This document shows, piece after piece, positions 1 through 8,127 of a DNA stretch of 64,000 nucleotides (positions within the stretch are counted from its first letter, which is position 1; each line of letters begins with the position of its first letter). The DNA lies in assembly GCA_036676195.1 (NCBI GenBank), contig JAKFDK010000040.1, positions 124,001 through 188,000 of the forward strand. The letters run 5' to 3'. The stretch is from JAKFDK01 sp036676195. GTDB taxonomy: Bacteria > Bacillota > Sulfobacillia > Symbiobacteriales > ZC4RG38. Position numbers and translations under genes: made by a program. The notes beneath the pieces were generated by a model. The model saw only the letters and a program-made list of their open reading frames with translations, searched no databases and was not told where the DNA came from.

Positions 1-2
1 TG

Positions 3-206
3 GAATTGAAGCTGACCGGCGGTCGCCTGACCCTGATTCTGCGTGACAACGGCTGCGGCCTGTCCGCCGGTGGCGCTTTGCCCCCTGAGCGGCGCGGGTT
101 ACGGAATATGAAGGCCCGTGCGGCTCTGATGGGCGGTGAGTGCACCGTCACCGGAGCCCCGGGCGGTGGTACGGAGATTCGGGTGGTTGTTCCGCTGGAT
201 GGATAG
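3..206 (+). CDS. Sensor histidine kinase, C-terminal fragment
   Basis: The window opens inside this gene, so only the last 67 codons are visible. They form the end of a HATPase_c domain: DNGCGL (G1-type box), GLRNMKARAALMGG (the GLxxMxxRAxxxGG pattern of NarX/DegS-type kinases) and a final GGGTEIRVVVPL strand. The protein would autophosphorylate and pass the phosphate to a NarL-family regulator; the gene for one starts 14 bases downstream with its own ribosome binding site. The sensory part is outside the window, so the signal is unknown. The position upstream of nosZ suggests a role in denitrification control, which is an inference. Confidence 0.85.
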   Translation, partial: ELKLTGGRLTLILRDNGCGLSAGGALPPERRGLRNMKARAALMGGECTVTGAPGGGTEIRVVVPLDG

Positions 207-220
207 GGGAGGTGGAGGGC

Positions 221-874
221 ATGATTTCCGTGATGGTGGTGGACGACCACGCGGTGGTACGCAAGGGGCTAAAAACCCTGTTGGAACTCAGCGGCAACTG
301 CCGGGTGGTGGCAGAGGCCGGCTCGGCGGCGGAAGCCGTTGAGCGGGCGCAGACAGCCAGGCCTGACCTGGTGGTCATGGATGTGCGGCTGCCTGATCGG
401 TCGGGGATTGAGGCTTGCCGCGATATCCGAGCTGAACGTCCGCAAACCCGGGTGATCATGCTGACCTCGTATCCCGACGAGCAGGCGATGATGGCCTCTG
501 TTATGGCCGGAGCCTCCGGATACCTGCTCAAGGATCTGGACGAAGTCGCCCTGCAGGAGGCCATCCAGATTGTGGCCAAGGGCGGATCCCTGCTCAGTCC
601 CGACCTGGTGGCCCGGGTCCTGAGCGACCTGAACCGGCGGACCCAGCCTGGCGACAGGTTGGAAGATCTGACCGAACAGGAGCGGCAGATCCTGTTACTG
701 GTGGCCCAGGGCAAAACGAACCGGGAGATTGCCGCCGAGGTCTTTCTGAGCGAAAACACTGTCCGCAACTACGTGAGCCATATCCTGCAGAAGCTGGGTC
801 TGAGTCGCCGGTCTGAGGCCGCTGCCTATGCGGCCCGGCGTGGTCTGACGCCGCCGCCGACCGGGCAGCCGTAA
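221..874 (+). CDS. NarL/FixJ-type response regulator
   Basis: 217-residue regulator with a receiver domain (about 1-120) and a LuxR-type helix-turn-helix (about 148-210). The acidic pair is D8/D9, the phosphoacceptor is D54 in VVMDVRLPD and the conserved Lys is in GYLLKD. The DNA-binding segment reads LTEQERQILLLVAQGKTNREIA, followed by SENTVRNYVSHILQKL. The ATG at 221 is chosen because GGGGAGGTGGAG lies just upstream. It follows the kinase fragment by 14 bases and is its likely partner. The most likely targets are the nos genes downstream, but no binding site can be proven from sequence alone. Confidence 0.92.
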   Translation: MISVMVVDDHAVVRKGLKTLLELSGNCRVVAEAGSAAEAVERAQTARPDLVVMDVRLPDRSGIEACRDIRAERPQTRVIMLTSYPDEQAMMASVMAGASGYLLKDLDEVALQEAIQIVAKGGSLLSPDLVARVLSDLNRRTQPGDRLEDLTEQERQILLLVAQGKTNREIAAEVFLSENTVRNYVSHILQKLGLSRRSEAAAYAARRGLTPPPTGQP

Positions 875-981
875 CGGAACGTCTTCAGCCCCGTGTGTCA
901 ATAGACGAACATCACTTTGTTGAGTACGAAGATACCGGGCAATCAGGGATACCTGTAAATTACGTAAGGCCGCCCTCCAAT

Positions 982-996
982 CGTATTCTAAATACG
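982..996. promoter_or_regulatory. Palindrome in the leader of the receiver-nosZ operon
   Basis: A perfect inverted repeat, CGTATT-CTA-AATACG, lies 28 bases upstream of the start of the receiver-only gene in the only sizeable gap before nosZ. TTACGT (960-965) and TATTCT (984-989, inside the palindrome) could be a weak -35/-10 pair spaced 18 bases apart. The site could bind the upstream NarL-type regulator or a repressor. No FNR-type TTGAT-N4-ATCAA box was seen here. Confidence 0.35.
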
Positions 997-1023
997 GAAC
1001 GAAGCAGCAGGGGCGGGGTAGAT

Positions 1024-1422
1024 ATGGTTACGCAGCCACAGCGCCCCCTCACGGTGCTGGTGGTAGATGAACACGCGGCAGTGCGCTCGGCTCTGGTGGC
1101 AGCGCTCTCAGCGGCGGAGGAGATCAGGGAAGTTCGGGCGGCCGGGAGTCCGGGACGTGCGGCGGAAGCCGCCGCCGACTGGCAGCCAGACGTCATCCTG
1201 CTGGAAGTCAAACGGCGGGACGGTCGTGGCCTTGAACTCTGTCGCACGCTGGCAGCAGCAGCGCCGGACGCACGGATCGTGATTGTCACATCTTACCCCG
1301 ACGCCCTTGAGGAACTGGTGACGAGCCAGGCTCGGGTGGCAGGCTACGTGCTCAAGGATACCCAGCCGCACGAGTTGCTCCGAGCCATCGTCAGGGCGCG
1401 ATCCACGTTGCATAAGCACTAA
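1024..1422 (+). CDS. Receiver-only protein with Glu at the phosphorylation site
   Basis: 132-residue single receiver domain with no output domain. It keeps the acidic pocket (VVDEH, residues 13-17), the VTS switch residue and the Lys of GYVLKD. The residue aligned with the phosphoacceptor D54 of the neighbouring regulator is E61 (ILLEVKRRD), and the following Pro is missing. Glu at this position often mimics the phosphorylated state, so this may be a constitutively active or protein-binding pseudo-receiver. ATG 1024 follows GGGGCGGGG. The stop codon shares one base with the first possible start of nosZ, so the two are probably co-transcribed. Confidence 0.85.
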   Translation: MVTQPQRPLTVLVVDEHAAVRSALVAALSAAEEIREVRAAGSPGRAAEAAADWQPDVILLEVKRRDGRGLELCRTLAAAAPDARIVIVTSYPDALEELVTSQARVAGYVLKDTQPHELLRAIVRARSTLHKH

Positions 1423-1439
1423 TGGAGGTGCGAAGAGAA

Positions 1440-3449
1440 GTGTCCACAAAGAAAGCGAAGGTCCTGGCCTCACTGGCCGTAGCGGGCGTATTGGCCCTCA
1501 CGGCTTGCAGCAAGCCCACCGCAACCCCGGCCCAGGAGGCCAAGGGCGGCGGTGGCAGCGTCACCGGTCTCTCCGCTGAGGCGGAGGCCATTGCCAAAGA
1601 GCGTGGCCTGAAGCCAGCCGATGTGACGGCAGCGCTGAAGACTTACACTCCCAGCGGCAAGAAAGACGAAGCAATCATGTTCTCTTCTAGCGGTCACGCC
1701 GGCCAGGTTTTTGCCATCGGGGTTCCGTCCATGCGTATTCTTCGGTCCATTGCCGTATTTACCCCTGAATCCTGGCAGGGTTATGGCTATAACGACGAGA
1801 CCCGCAAGCTCCTCAAGTCAGGCAGCGTCGACGGCGAAATGGTCACCTGGGGTGACACCCACCACCCCAACCTCTCCGAGACGAAGGGCGAGTATGACGG
1901 CGAGTTCCTGTTCATTAACGATAAGGTGCACGGCCGCATTGGCGTGATCGACCTGAAGGACTGGGAAACCAAGCAGATCGTGCACAACCCGCTGAATTTC
2001 GGTGACCATGGCGGCTCGTTCGTCACCCCGAACACCGATTATGTCATTGAAGGCTCCCAGTTCGCCATTCCCTACATCGGCCAGGAAGACATGAAGGACT
2101 ACAAGGACAAGTACCGGGGCCTGATCACCCTGTGGAAGTTCGACCGGGCTAAGGGCCGGATCGACCAGAGCCAGTCCTTCTCCCTGGAGCTGCCGCCGTA
2201 CTGGCAGGACCTGTGCGACGCCGGCAAGGGCCCGTCTGAGGGTCTGCTGTTCTGCAACTCCATCAACACGGAAATGTTCACCGGCTATAACAAGAAGGGC
2301 GATGCGCACTGGGAAGGCGGCACCTCGGCCAAAGACCGTGACTACATGCACGTGATCGACTGGAAGAAGGCCGAAGCCGTCTTCAAGGCCGGCAAGTTCG
2401 AAAAGATCAAGGACTTCCCGGTCATCTCGATGGACACCGTCATCAGCGAGGGCCTGCTGCACTTTGTCCCCGAACCCAAGAGCCCGCACGGCAACGACGT
2501 CACCCCCAAGGGCACGCACGTGGTGATCGGCGGCAAGCTGGTGCCCACCACCACCGTTTATAACATCGCCAAGATCAAGGATGCCATCGCCAACAAGAAA
2601 TTCGAAGGCAAGGATCCGTTCGGCATCCCCATCATCAAGTTTGAAGATGTCCTCGAAGCCACGGTGGAAGTGGGCCTTGGGCCGCTTCACACCCAGTTCG
2701 ACGACAAGGGCTATGCCTACACCTCTCTGTTCCTGGACAGCGCTATCGCCCGTTGGTCCCTGGGTTCCGAGCGCCCGCAGGACGGCTGGAAGCTGATCCA
2801 CCAGGAGCCCATTCAGTATAACGTCGGCCACCTGAGCGTCTACGGTGGCGACACCGTGAAGCCGAACGGCAAGTACCTTGTGTCCCTGAACAAGTGGTCG
2901 CTGGACCGCTTCACCAACACCGGCCCGCTGTACCCGCAGAACCTGCAGCTCCTGGACATCGCCAAGGAAGGCGAGGAGATGCCCGTAATCTACGACATGG
3001 CCATGGGTATTGGTGAGCCGCACTACGCGCAGATGATCTCGACCGAGAAGCTGACCAAGAGCTGGCAGATCTATCCGCAGTTGGGCTGGAATCCCGAGAC
3101 CCAGAAGCCGAGCGAGCATGTGACCAAGGCAGGCGAGGAGCGGGTCGAGCGTAACGGCAACAAGGTTGACGTCTACATGACCGCTGTCCGCAGCCACTTC
3201 ACGCCTGAGAATATTGAGGTCAAGAAGGGTGATATCGTCACCTTCCATGTGACCAACATCGACTACACGAAGGACGCCCTCCACGGCTTCGGTCTGCCGC
3301 CCTTCAACGTCACCCTCTCCATGGAGCCTGGTGAAACCACGGAGTTCACCATCAACGCAGATAAGGTCGGCACCTTCCCCTGGTACTGCACCGAGTTCTG
3401 CTCCGCTCTGCACATGGAAATGATGGGCTACCTGCAAATCAAGGAATAA
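1440..3449 (+). CDS. nosZ: Nitrous oxide reductase, lipoprotein type
   Basis: 669-residue copper enzyme reducing N2O to N2 outside the membrane. A Sec-type lipoprotein signal ends in LTAC (C23), so it is probably membrane-anchored, as in clade II Gram-positive NosZ, rather than Tat-exported. The beta-propeller carries the CuZ-type motifs DTHHPN, HGNDV, PLHTQFDDKGYAYTS and GEPHYAQ. The C-terminal cupredoxin has the CuA ligands C650, C654, H658 and M661 in WYCTEFCSALHMEM. GTG 1440 is chosen because GGAGGTG lies nine bases upstream; ATG 1422 would place that site inside the gene. It heads the nos gene set. Confidence 0.96.
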   Translation: MSTKKAKVLASLAVAGVLALTACSKPTATPAQEAKGGGGSVTGLSAEAEAIAKERGLKPADVTAALKTYTPSGKKDEAIMFSSSGHAGQVFAIGVPSMRILRSIAVFTPESWQGYGYNDETRKLLKSGSVDGEMVTWGDTHHPNLSETKGEYDGEFLFINDKVHGRIGVIDLKDWETKQIVHNPLNFGDHGGSFVTPNTDYVIEGSQFAIPYIGQEDMKDYKDKYRGLITLWKFDRAKGRIDQSQSFSLELPPYWQDLCDAGKGPSEGLLFCNSINTEMFTGYNKKGDAHWEGGTSAKDRDYMHVIDWKKAEAVFKAGKFEKIKDFPVISMDTVISEGLLHFVPEPKSPHGNDVTPKGTHVVIGGKLVPTTTVYNIAKIKDAIANKKFEGKDPFGIPIIKFEDVLEATVEVGLGPLHTQFDDKGYAYTSLFLDSAIARWSLGSERPQDGWKLIHQEPIQYNVGHLSVYGGDTVKPNGKYLVSLNKWSLDRFTNTGPLYPQNLQLLDIAKEGEEMPVIYDMAMGIGEPHYAQMISTEKLTKSWQIYPQLGWNPETQKPSEHVTKAGEERVERNGNKVDVYMTAVRSHFTPENIEVKKGDIVTFHVTNIDYTKDALHGFGLPPFNVTLSMEPGETTEFTINADKVGTFPWYCTEFCSALHMEMMGYLQIKE

Positions 3450-3477
3450 GCAATCGCTTGAGTCTCTGGCACCGGCT

Positions 3478-3507
3478 CCCGCTGCGGGTCGCACGACCCG
3501 CAGCGGG
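3478..3507 (+). other. Perfect hairpin between nosZ and nosB
   Basis: A 13-bp perfect stem (CCCGCTGCGGGTC with its complement) closes on a GCAC loop 28 bases after the nosZ stop. No T-run follows, so it does not look like a classical intrinsic terminator. It may protect the 3' end of the abundant nosZ message or reduce read-through into the accessory genes. Confidence 0.6.
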
Positions 3508-3564
3508 CAGCAGGAGTGCCGCAGGCTTTAAGTGGCAGAATTTGCTCCGAAGGGTTGATTGACG

Positions 3565-4179
3565 ATGGTGACTTTACCCTCTGCAACGCTCTCCGGCAGC
3601 CGGACTCCGGTCGCCATTCGTGCCGGTCTGCTCATTGTCGCCGCCGTGCTGGTCCTGATCGCTCTGAGTAAGCCCTGGTGGGGGATGCAAATGATCGCCC
3701 CCCAGTATCCTGAAGGGCTTGAGGTCACAGCCTATATGAACGGGCTCACCGGCGACATCAAGGAACTGGACATTCTGAACCATTATATCGGCATGATGTC
3801 CCTGAACGACGCCGCCAAGATCGAACGGGCTACCGCCAAGTACGTTGTACCTGGTCTGGCGTTGCTGGCGGTTGTGTCCATCTTTATCAACGGCTGGTTG
3901 GGCTATCTCCTGCGTACACCGCTGATCCTGTTTCCGATTTTCTTCCTGGTGGACCTGAGTATCTGGATGTGGTGGGGCGGCAACCATTTGGATCCGTCGG
4001 CCCCGCTGAGCCAGATGATTCCGCCCTTTACGCCGACGGTGCTGGGAGCGGGGAAAGTGGCCCAGTTCACTACCCACTCGTATGTGCTCTCCGGTTTCTG
4101 GCTGGCCTTTGTGGCTTCTTTACTGGCCTTGGCTGCCTGCTTTGTGCGGACTCCGGTCCCGAAGGGCGGAACGAACTGA
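3565..4179 (+). CDS. nosB: NosB-like integral membrane protein
   Basis: 204-residue membrane protein with about five hydrophobic segments: LLIVAAVLVLIAL near the N-terminus, YVVPGLALLAVVSIFI, LILFPIFFLVDLSIWMWW and a C-terminal VLSGFWLAFVASLLALAA. The position directly after nosZ and before nosD matches nosB in clade II clusters, a gene needed for N2O respiration whose biochemical role is unsettled. His and Met residues lie near the membrane faces. ATG 3565 is chosen over the TTG at 3559; GAAGGG lies upstream. The stop overlaps the nosD start (TGATG), so translation is coupled. Confidence 0.75.
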   Translation: MVTLPSATLSGSRTPVAIRAGLLIVAAVLVLIALSKPWWGMQMIAPQYPEGLEVTAYMNGLTGDIKELDILNHYIGMMSLNDAAKIERATAKYVVPGLALLAVVSIFINGWLGYLLRTPLILFPIFFLVDLSIWMWWGGNHLDPSAPLSQMIPPFTPTVLGAGKVAQFTTHSYVLSGFWLAFVASLLALAACFVRTPVPKGGTN

Positions 4180-5543
4180 TGCGCCTGCCGGCGTGGCTGA
4201 TGGGGGCACTTCTGCTGCTGGCCGCAGTGCCGGTCACGGCGGGAGAACCTTCTCTGCAGGACCGCATTAATGCCGCCCAACCCGGCGACACGGTGGTGGT
4301 CCGCGGCGGGCGGTTCAGCGGCTCCCTGATCATCGACCGGCCCCTGCACCTGATTGGGGAGGACTGGCCGGCGATCGACGGTCACGGTGAAGGTACGATT
4401 ATCAAGGTGACGGTGCCCGGGGTGGAGGTGCGCGGCTTCCGGATCCGGGGCAGCGGCCGCAGTTTGGATCAGGAGCACGCCGGCATCCATGTCTCTGCTC
4501 CAGGGGCCACGATCACCGGTAACATTCTGGAAGATGTGCTCTTTGGCATTGTGGCTAAAAACGCTGACGGCACCGTGATTCGGGACAACCGGATCACGGG
4601 CAAAGCCCTTGATCTGGCCCAGGTTGGGAACGGCATCCGCGTCTGGTTCAGCCACGATGTTCAGGTGCTGGAAAACCGGGTCATGCATACCCGGGAGATT
4701 CTGGTTGAGCAAAGCAACAAAACGGTAGTCCGCGGCAATGCCGTGACAGGTGGCTTTCTGGGATTGCACCTGATGCGCGATGAAGACCCCCTGGTGGAAC
4801 ACAATGATTTCAGCGGCAACACAGTTGGGATTTACGGCATGTACGTGAATCGTATGACCCTTCGCCATAACCGGATCATCGGTAACCGTGGAGCCAGTGG
4901 CTACGGGGTGGGCCTCAAAGACGGTGAGGGCCACCTGATCGAGCACAACTGGATCGTACGGAACAACGTAGGGATCTATTTCGACAACTCGCCCTGGATG
5001 CCCGACAGCCCGAATACGATTCGCAACAATGTTATCATCGGCAACGATGTCGGAATGCGGTTCACGCCGGTTACCAATGGGAACCGGCTGACCGGTAACG
5101 ACTTGATCGATAATCTGGAGCAGGTGGAAGTCACCGGCAAGGGTCGGCTGGGGGAAAACGACTGGACCTGGGGTGGCACCGGAAACTACTGGAGCGACTA
5201 TGTCGGCTATGATGCCGGCGGCGATGGCATCGGTGACTACCCTTACAGATCGAGCCGGCTGTTTGAGAACCTGATGGACCGCCAGCCGGTGCTGCGCTGG
5301 TTTTGGTTCAGTCCCGCCGCTGCCGCGGTGGACCTGGCCGCCAAAGCCTTTCCGGCGGTGGAGCCCGAGCCCAAAATGGAAGACCGCGCCCCCCTGATGG
5401 CCCCCCAATTTCAGGTGGAGCCGCTGCCCCCGTCCGACGGCACCGGTCGTCAGTTGGCGGTTGGGTTGCTCATGGCGGCCGCCGGGTGCGGCGTGGGTGC
5501 CCTGGCTCTGACTCGACCCCGGCTGGGGAGGACACACCCGTGA
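4179..5543 (+). CDS. nosD: NosD, copper delivery protein for NosZ
   Basis: 454-residue exported right-handed beta-helix protein of the CASH/NosD family, which helps assemble the copper centres of NosZ together with the NosFY transporter. An N-terminal signal sequence (WLMGALLLLAAVPVTAG) precedes many short repeats of the type I..N.I.GN..G, for example NVIIGNDVGMRF. A hydrophobic C-terminal anchor (LLMAAAGCGVGALAL) is followed by basic residues. The start overlaps the nosB stop and the stop overlaps the nosF GTG, so nosB-D-F are translationally coupled. Confidence 0.92.
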   Translation: MRLPAWLMGALLLLAAVPVTAGEPSLQDRINAAQPGDTVVVRGGRFSGSLIIDRPLHLIGEDWPAIDGHGEGTIIKVTVPGVEVRGFRIRGSGRSLDQEHAGIHVSAPGATITGNILEDVLFGIVAKNADGTVIRDNRITGKALDLAQVGNGIRVWFSHDVQVLENRVMHTREILVEQSNKTVVRGNAVTGGFLGLHLMRDEDPLVEHNDFSGNTVGIYGMYVNRMTLRHNRIIGNRGASGYGVGLKDGEGHLIEHNWIVRNNVGIYFDNSPWMPDSPNTIRNNVIIGNDVGMRFTPVTNGNRLTGNDLIDNLEQVEVTGKGRLGENDWTWGGTGNYWSDYVGYDAGGDGIGDYPYRSSRLFENLMDRQPVLRWFWFSPAAAAVDLAAKAFPAVEPEPKMEDRAPLMAPQFQVEPLPPSDGTGRQLAVGLLMAAAGCGVGALALTRPRLGRTHP

Positions 5544-6238
5544 TAGAACTCATCCATCTGATCAAACCCTACGGGCCGTCCCGGGCCATCAACGACCTGA
5601 ACCTGTCGGTAGCCGCCGGTGAATGCCTGGCCCTCTGGGGCCATAATGGCGCCGGCAAGAGTACAACCCTCAAGTGCATCCTGGGGCTGGTGAACTACCA
5701 GGGCACCATTACGGTGGCCGGGCAGGATGCCCGCCGGGCCAGCCGGGCGGTGCGGCGGCTAATTGGTTACGTGCCGCAGGAACTGGCATACTGGGACATG
5801 AGCGTCGGGGCCACGGTGGAATTCCTGGCCGACCTGAAGCAGGTGCCGCCGGCACAGGCGCTGGCGGTGCTGGAGCGGGTCGGGTTGGCGGCAGAAATGC
5901 GCAAGGCCGTGGGCGCCCTGTCCGGCGGCATGCGCCAACGACTGGCCCTGGCCCTGGCGCTGTTGGCGGAACCGCCGGTACTGCTGTTAGACGAGCCCAC
6001 GGCCAGTCTGGACGAGCGGTCGCGGGCCGGATTCATGGATTTGTTGCTGGAATGCAAGCAGGCCGGTAAGACCATTCTTTTTGCCTCACACCGCCCTGAG
6101 GAAGTGCTGCGGCTGGCCGACCGGGTGGCGGTGTTGGACGCCGGTGGCCTGGTCGGTGTGTACACCCCGTCAGAGTTTGCCCTTCGCCTGGCCCCCGACA
6201 GGGCGAAACCGCTTGCCGGAGGGGGGGGACTGGCTTGA
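5540..6238 (+). CDS. nosF: NosF, ABC transporter ATPase
   Basis: 232-residue ATPase with Walker A GHNGAGKST (34-42), signature ALSGGMRQR, Walker B VLLLDEPTASLD and the switch His in FASHRPEE. NosF pairs with NosY and NosD to drive maturation of the copper centres of NosZ. The GTG start overlaps the nosD stop (GTGA). The stop overlaps the possible TTG start of nosY, a chain of overlaps typical of one assembly unit. Confidence 0.93.
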   Translation: MIELIHLIKPYGPSRAINDLNLSVAAGECLALWGHNGAGKSTTLKCILGLVNYQGTITVAGQDARRASRAVRRLIGYVPQELAYWDMSVGATVEFLADLKQVPPAQALAVLERVGLAAEMRKAVGALSGGMRQRLALALALLAEPPVLLLDEPTASLDERSRAGFMDLLLECKQAGKTILFASHRPEEVLRLADRVAVLDAGGLVGVYTPSEFALRLAPDRAKPLAGGGGLA

Positions 6239-7065
6239 TCCTGCGTGCAGTGGGAACGATGGCGCGCAAGGAAATGCGGGACTCTCTGCGCACCCGCTGG
6301 TTTATTTTGTATACCATTGCTTTTATGGTTCTGGCGGGAAGCCTTTCCTATTTAACCACATCCTTTTCCGGGTTTGTTGGTCTGGAGGGTTTTGGACGCG
6401 TTGCAGCCGGATTAGTTAATCTGATATTATTAGTGGTGCCCCTAATGGGGCTGACTGCGGGCGCTCTGGCCATTGCCGGGGAACGGGAGCGCCGGACTCT
6501 GGGCTATCTGCTGGCCCAGCCCGTGAGCCGCAGCGAGGTCTTTTTTGGCAAGTTTGCCGGCCTGGCTGCCGCACTAGTGGCTGGCCTCCTGGTCAGCTTT
6601 GGGCTGGTCGGCACGCTGCTGGGGGCCAGGGGAATGTCCCTGGCTGGGGACAGTTTTGTGAGTTTTGTCCTACTCACCCTGCTGCTGGCGCTGGCCACCC
6701 TGGCAGTCGGCTACCTGGTTTCGGCTCTGGCGCTCCGGATCGCCGGCGCACTCGGTGTCACCATCTTTCTCTGGCTGAGCATGGTCTTTCTTGGTGATCT
6801 TGGCCTCATGGGCACGGCCCTGATGACCAAGCTCAACATCCGGACAGCCTTTGCCGTGTCGTTGCTCAACCCGTTGCAGGTGTACAAGGTGGCGGCGGTG
6901 GCGATTCTGCAACCCTCTCTGGACGTACTTGGACCGGTGGGACTGTATGCGGTGGATACCCTGGGGTCTGCCCTGTTTCCGGTACTCAGCGGGCTGCTGG
7001 TGGTTTGGGTGGTCGTGCCACTTCTGGCGGCTTATGTTGTCTTTGCCCGGGGGGAGGCCCCATGA
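6235..7065 (+). CDS. nosY: NosY, ABC transporter permease
   Basis: 276-residue ABC-2-type membrane protein with about six transmembrane segments and the family signature AGERERRTLGYLLAQPVSRSEVFFGK in the first cytoplasmic loop. It is the membrane partner of NosF. The TTG at 6235 overlapping the nosF stop is used here; ATG 6259 is an alternative that removes eight residues. The stop overlaps the nosL start (ATGA). Confidence 0.92.
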   Translation: MILRAVGTMARKEMRDSLRTRWFILYTIAFMVLAGSLSYLTTSFSGFVGLEGFGRVAAGLVNLILLVVPLMGLTAGALAIAGERERRTLGYLLAQPVSRSEVFFGKFAGLAAALVAGLLVSFGLVGTLLGARGMSLAGDSFVSFVLLTLLLALATLAVGYLVSALALRIAGALGVTIFLWLSMVFLGDLGLMGTALMTKLNIRTAFAVSLLNPLQVYKVAAVAILQPSLDVLGPVGLYAVDTLGSALFPVLSGLLVVWVVVPLLAAYVVFARGEAP

Positions 7066-7517
7066 AGATCCTGAGCTGGCTACTCGTTCTGCTATTGCTG
7101 ATCGGGTGCTCGGCCCCGGATCTTAACAAACCACCCCCCATCAAGGTGGGGCGAGACGTGTGCGGGGAATGTGGCATGGTGATTACCGATGAGCGATTCG
7201 CCGCCGGTTATTATTCGGCTGACGGCGACGCTCGTAAATTCGATGACCTGGGTGACCTGGTGCAGTTTATGCGTAAGCAACAGGAAGCACCGGCCCTGGT
7301 CTGGGTGCACGATTATGAGACCCGACAGTGGCTTTCGGCCTCTGATGCCACCTATGTGGTAGGCCCAGAGGTGCAGGGGCCGCACCATGGGATTGCCGCC
7401 TTCCAATCGCCGCAAGCGGCGCACCAATTCGCGGCTCCCATTTCAGCCAAGGTGTTGACGTGGACGGATTTGCTCAGTCTGGAGCTGCCCGGAACCACGC
7501 CGCATAATCACAATTGA
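7062..7517 (+). CDS. nosL: NosL, copper chaperone lipoprotein
   Basis: 151-residue lipoprotein with signal LLLIGC (C16 lipidated). The NosL metal motif CGECGM (C34, C37, M39) binds Cu(I). Family residues such as DERFAAGYY and KFDDLGDLVQFM follow. NosL delivers copper to NosD/NosZ during maturation. The start overlaps the nosY stop. Confidence 0.93.
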   Translation: MKILSWLLVLLLLIGCSAPDLNKPPPIKVGRDVCGECGMVITDERFAAGYYSADGDARKFDDLGDLVQFMRKQQEAPALVWVHDYETRQWLSASDATYVVGPEVQGPHHGIAAFQSPQAAHQFAAPISAKVLTWTDLLSLELPGTTPHNHN

Positions 7518-7536
7518 TCTTTTAGGAGGAACCCAA

Positions 7537-7989
7537 ATGACGAAGCGCGTGAAGCCCTGGCATGTAGTAGCAGCAACCGTAGCCCTGGCAGCTCTGGTGG
7601 GTTGCAGCGGTGGCGAGAAGAAGGAAGCCGCCCCCGCCGGCGACAGCAAGCCTGCCGCTGCTGCCGGCGACAGCAAGCCTGCCGCCGCCGCCGGCGCTGT
7701 TGCCGGTGACCCGGCCAAGGGCAAGGAAGTCTTTATGGGCACCTGCTCTGCCTGCCATGGTCCGGATGCGAAGGGTTTGCCCGGCAGCGGCAAGAACCTG
7801 GTCAACAAGTCCGACTGGATGAAGAAGCAGAGCGATGCGGATCTGCTCGCTTTCGTGAAGAAGGGCCGCCCGTCCACTGACCCCGTCAACACCACCGGTG
7901 TGGATATGCCCCCCAAGGGCGGCAACCCGTCTCTGAACGACGACGACCTGAAGAACGTCATCGCCTATATCCGTTCCGTCCAGAAGTAA
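7537..7989 (+). CDS. Lipoprotein c-type cytochrome, nos-associated
   Basis: 150-residue lipoprotein (signal ending LVGC, C23) with a single haem site CSACH (C70, C73, H74) and probable distal ligand M124 in GVDMPP. The Ala-rich linker between membrane anchor and haem domain carries GDSKPAAAA twice in tandem, plausibly a flexible tether. It resembles the small cytochromes of clade II nos clusters (NosC type) and probably carries electrons to the CuA site of NosZ. The AGGAGG site is strong, and a terminator follows. Confidence 0.9.
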   Translation: MTKRVKPWHVVAATVALAALVGCSGGEKKEAAPAGDSKPAAAAGDSKPAAAAGAVAGDPAKGKEVFMGTCSACHGPDAKGLPGSGKNLVNKSDWMKKQSDADLLAFVKKGRPSTDPVNTTGVDMPPKGGNPSLNDDDLKNVIAYIRSVQK

Positions 7990-8001
7990 TAATGGTTCTC
8001 T

Positions 8002-8039
8002 GCAGGCGGCGCTCCCTCGGGGCGCCGCCTGCGTTTTTT
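8002..8039 (+). terminator. Intrinsic terminator of the nos operon
   Basis: An 11-bp GC-rich stem (GCAGGCGGCGC with its complement) with extra inner pairs is followed by GTTTTTT, 12 bases after the cytochrome stop. This marks the end of the nos transcription unit. Confidence 0.9.
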
Positions 8040-8127
8040 GCCGGGCGGATGTCAAAGACGGAGGAGCGGAGAGGTGCCGGGAGTACAGGCGCCGAAAGTA
8101 GGGCACAACTTCTGATCGGCGGGTGAA

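Noticed and set aside
1818..5537. Long open frames antisense to nosZ and nosD
   Set aside because: They are produced by GC-rich codon bias opposite genes with clear motifs, and they have no family signatures or ribosome binding sites.
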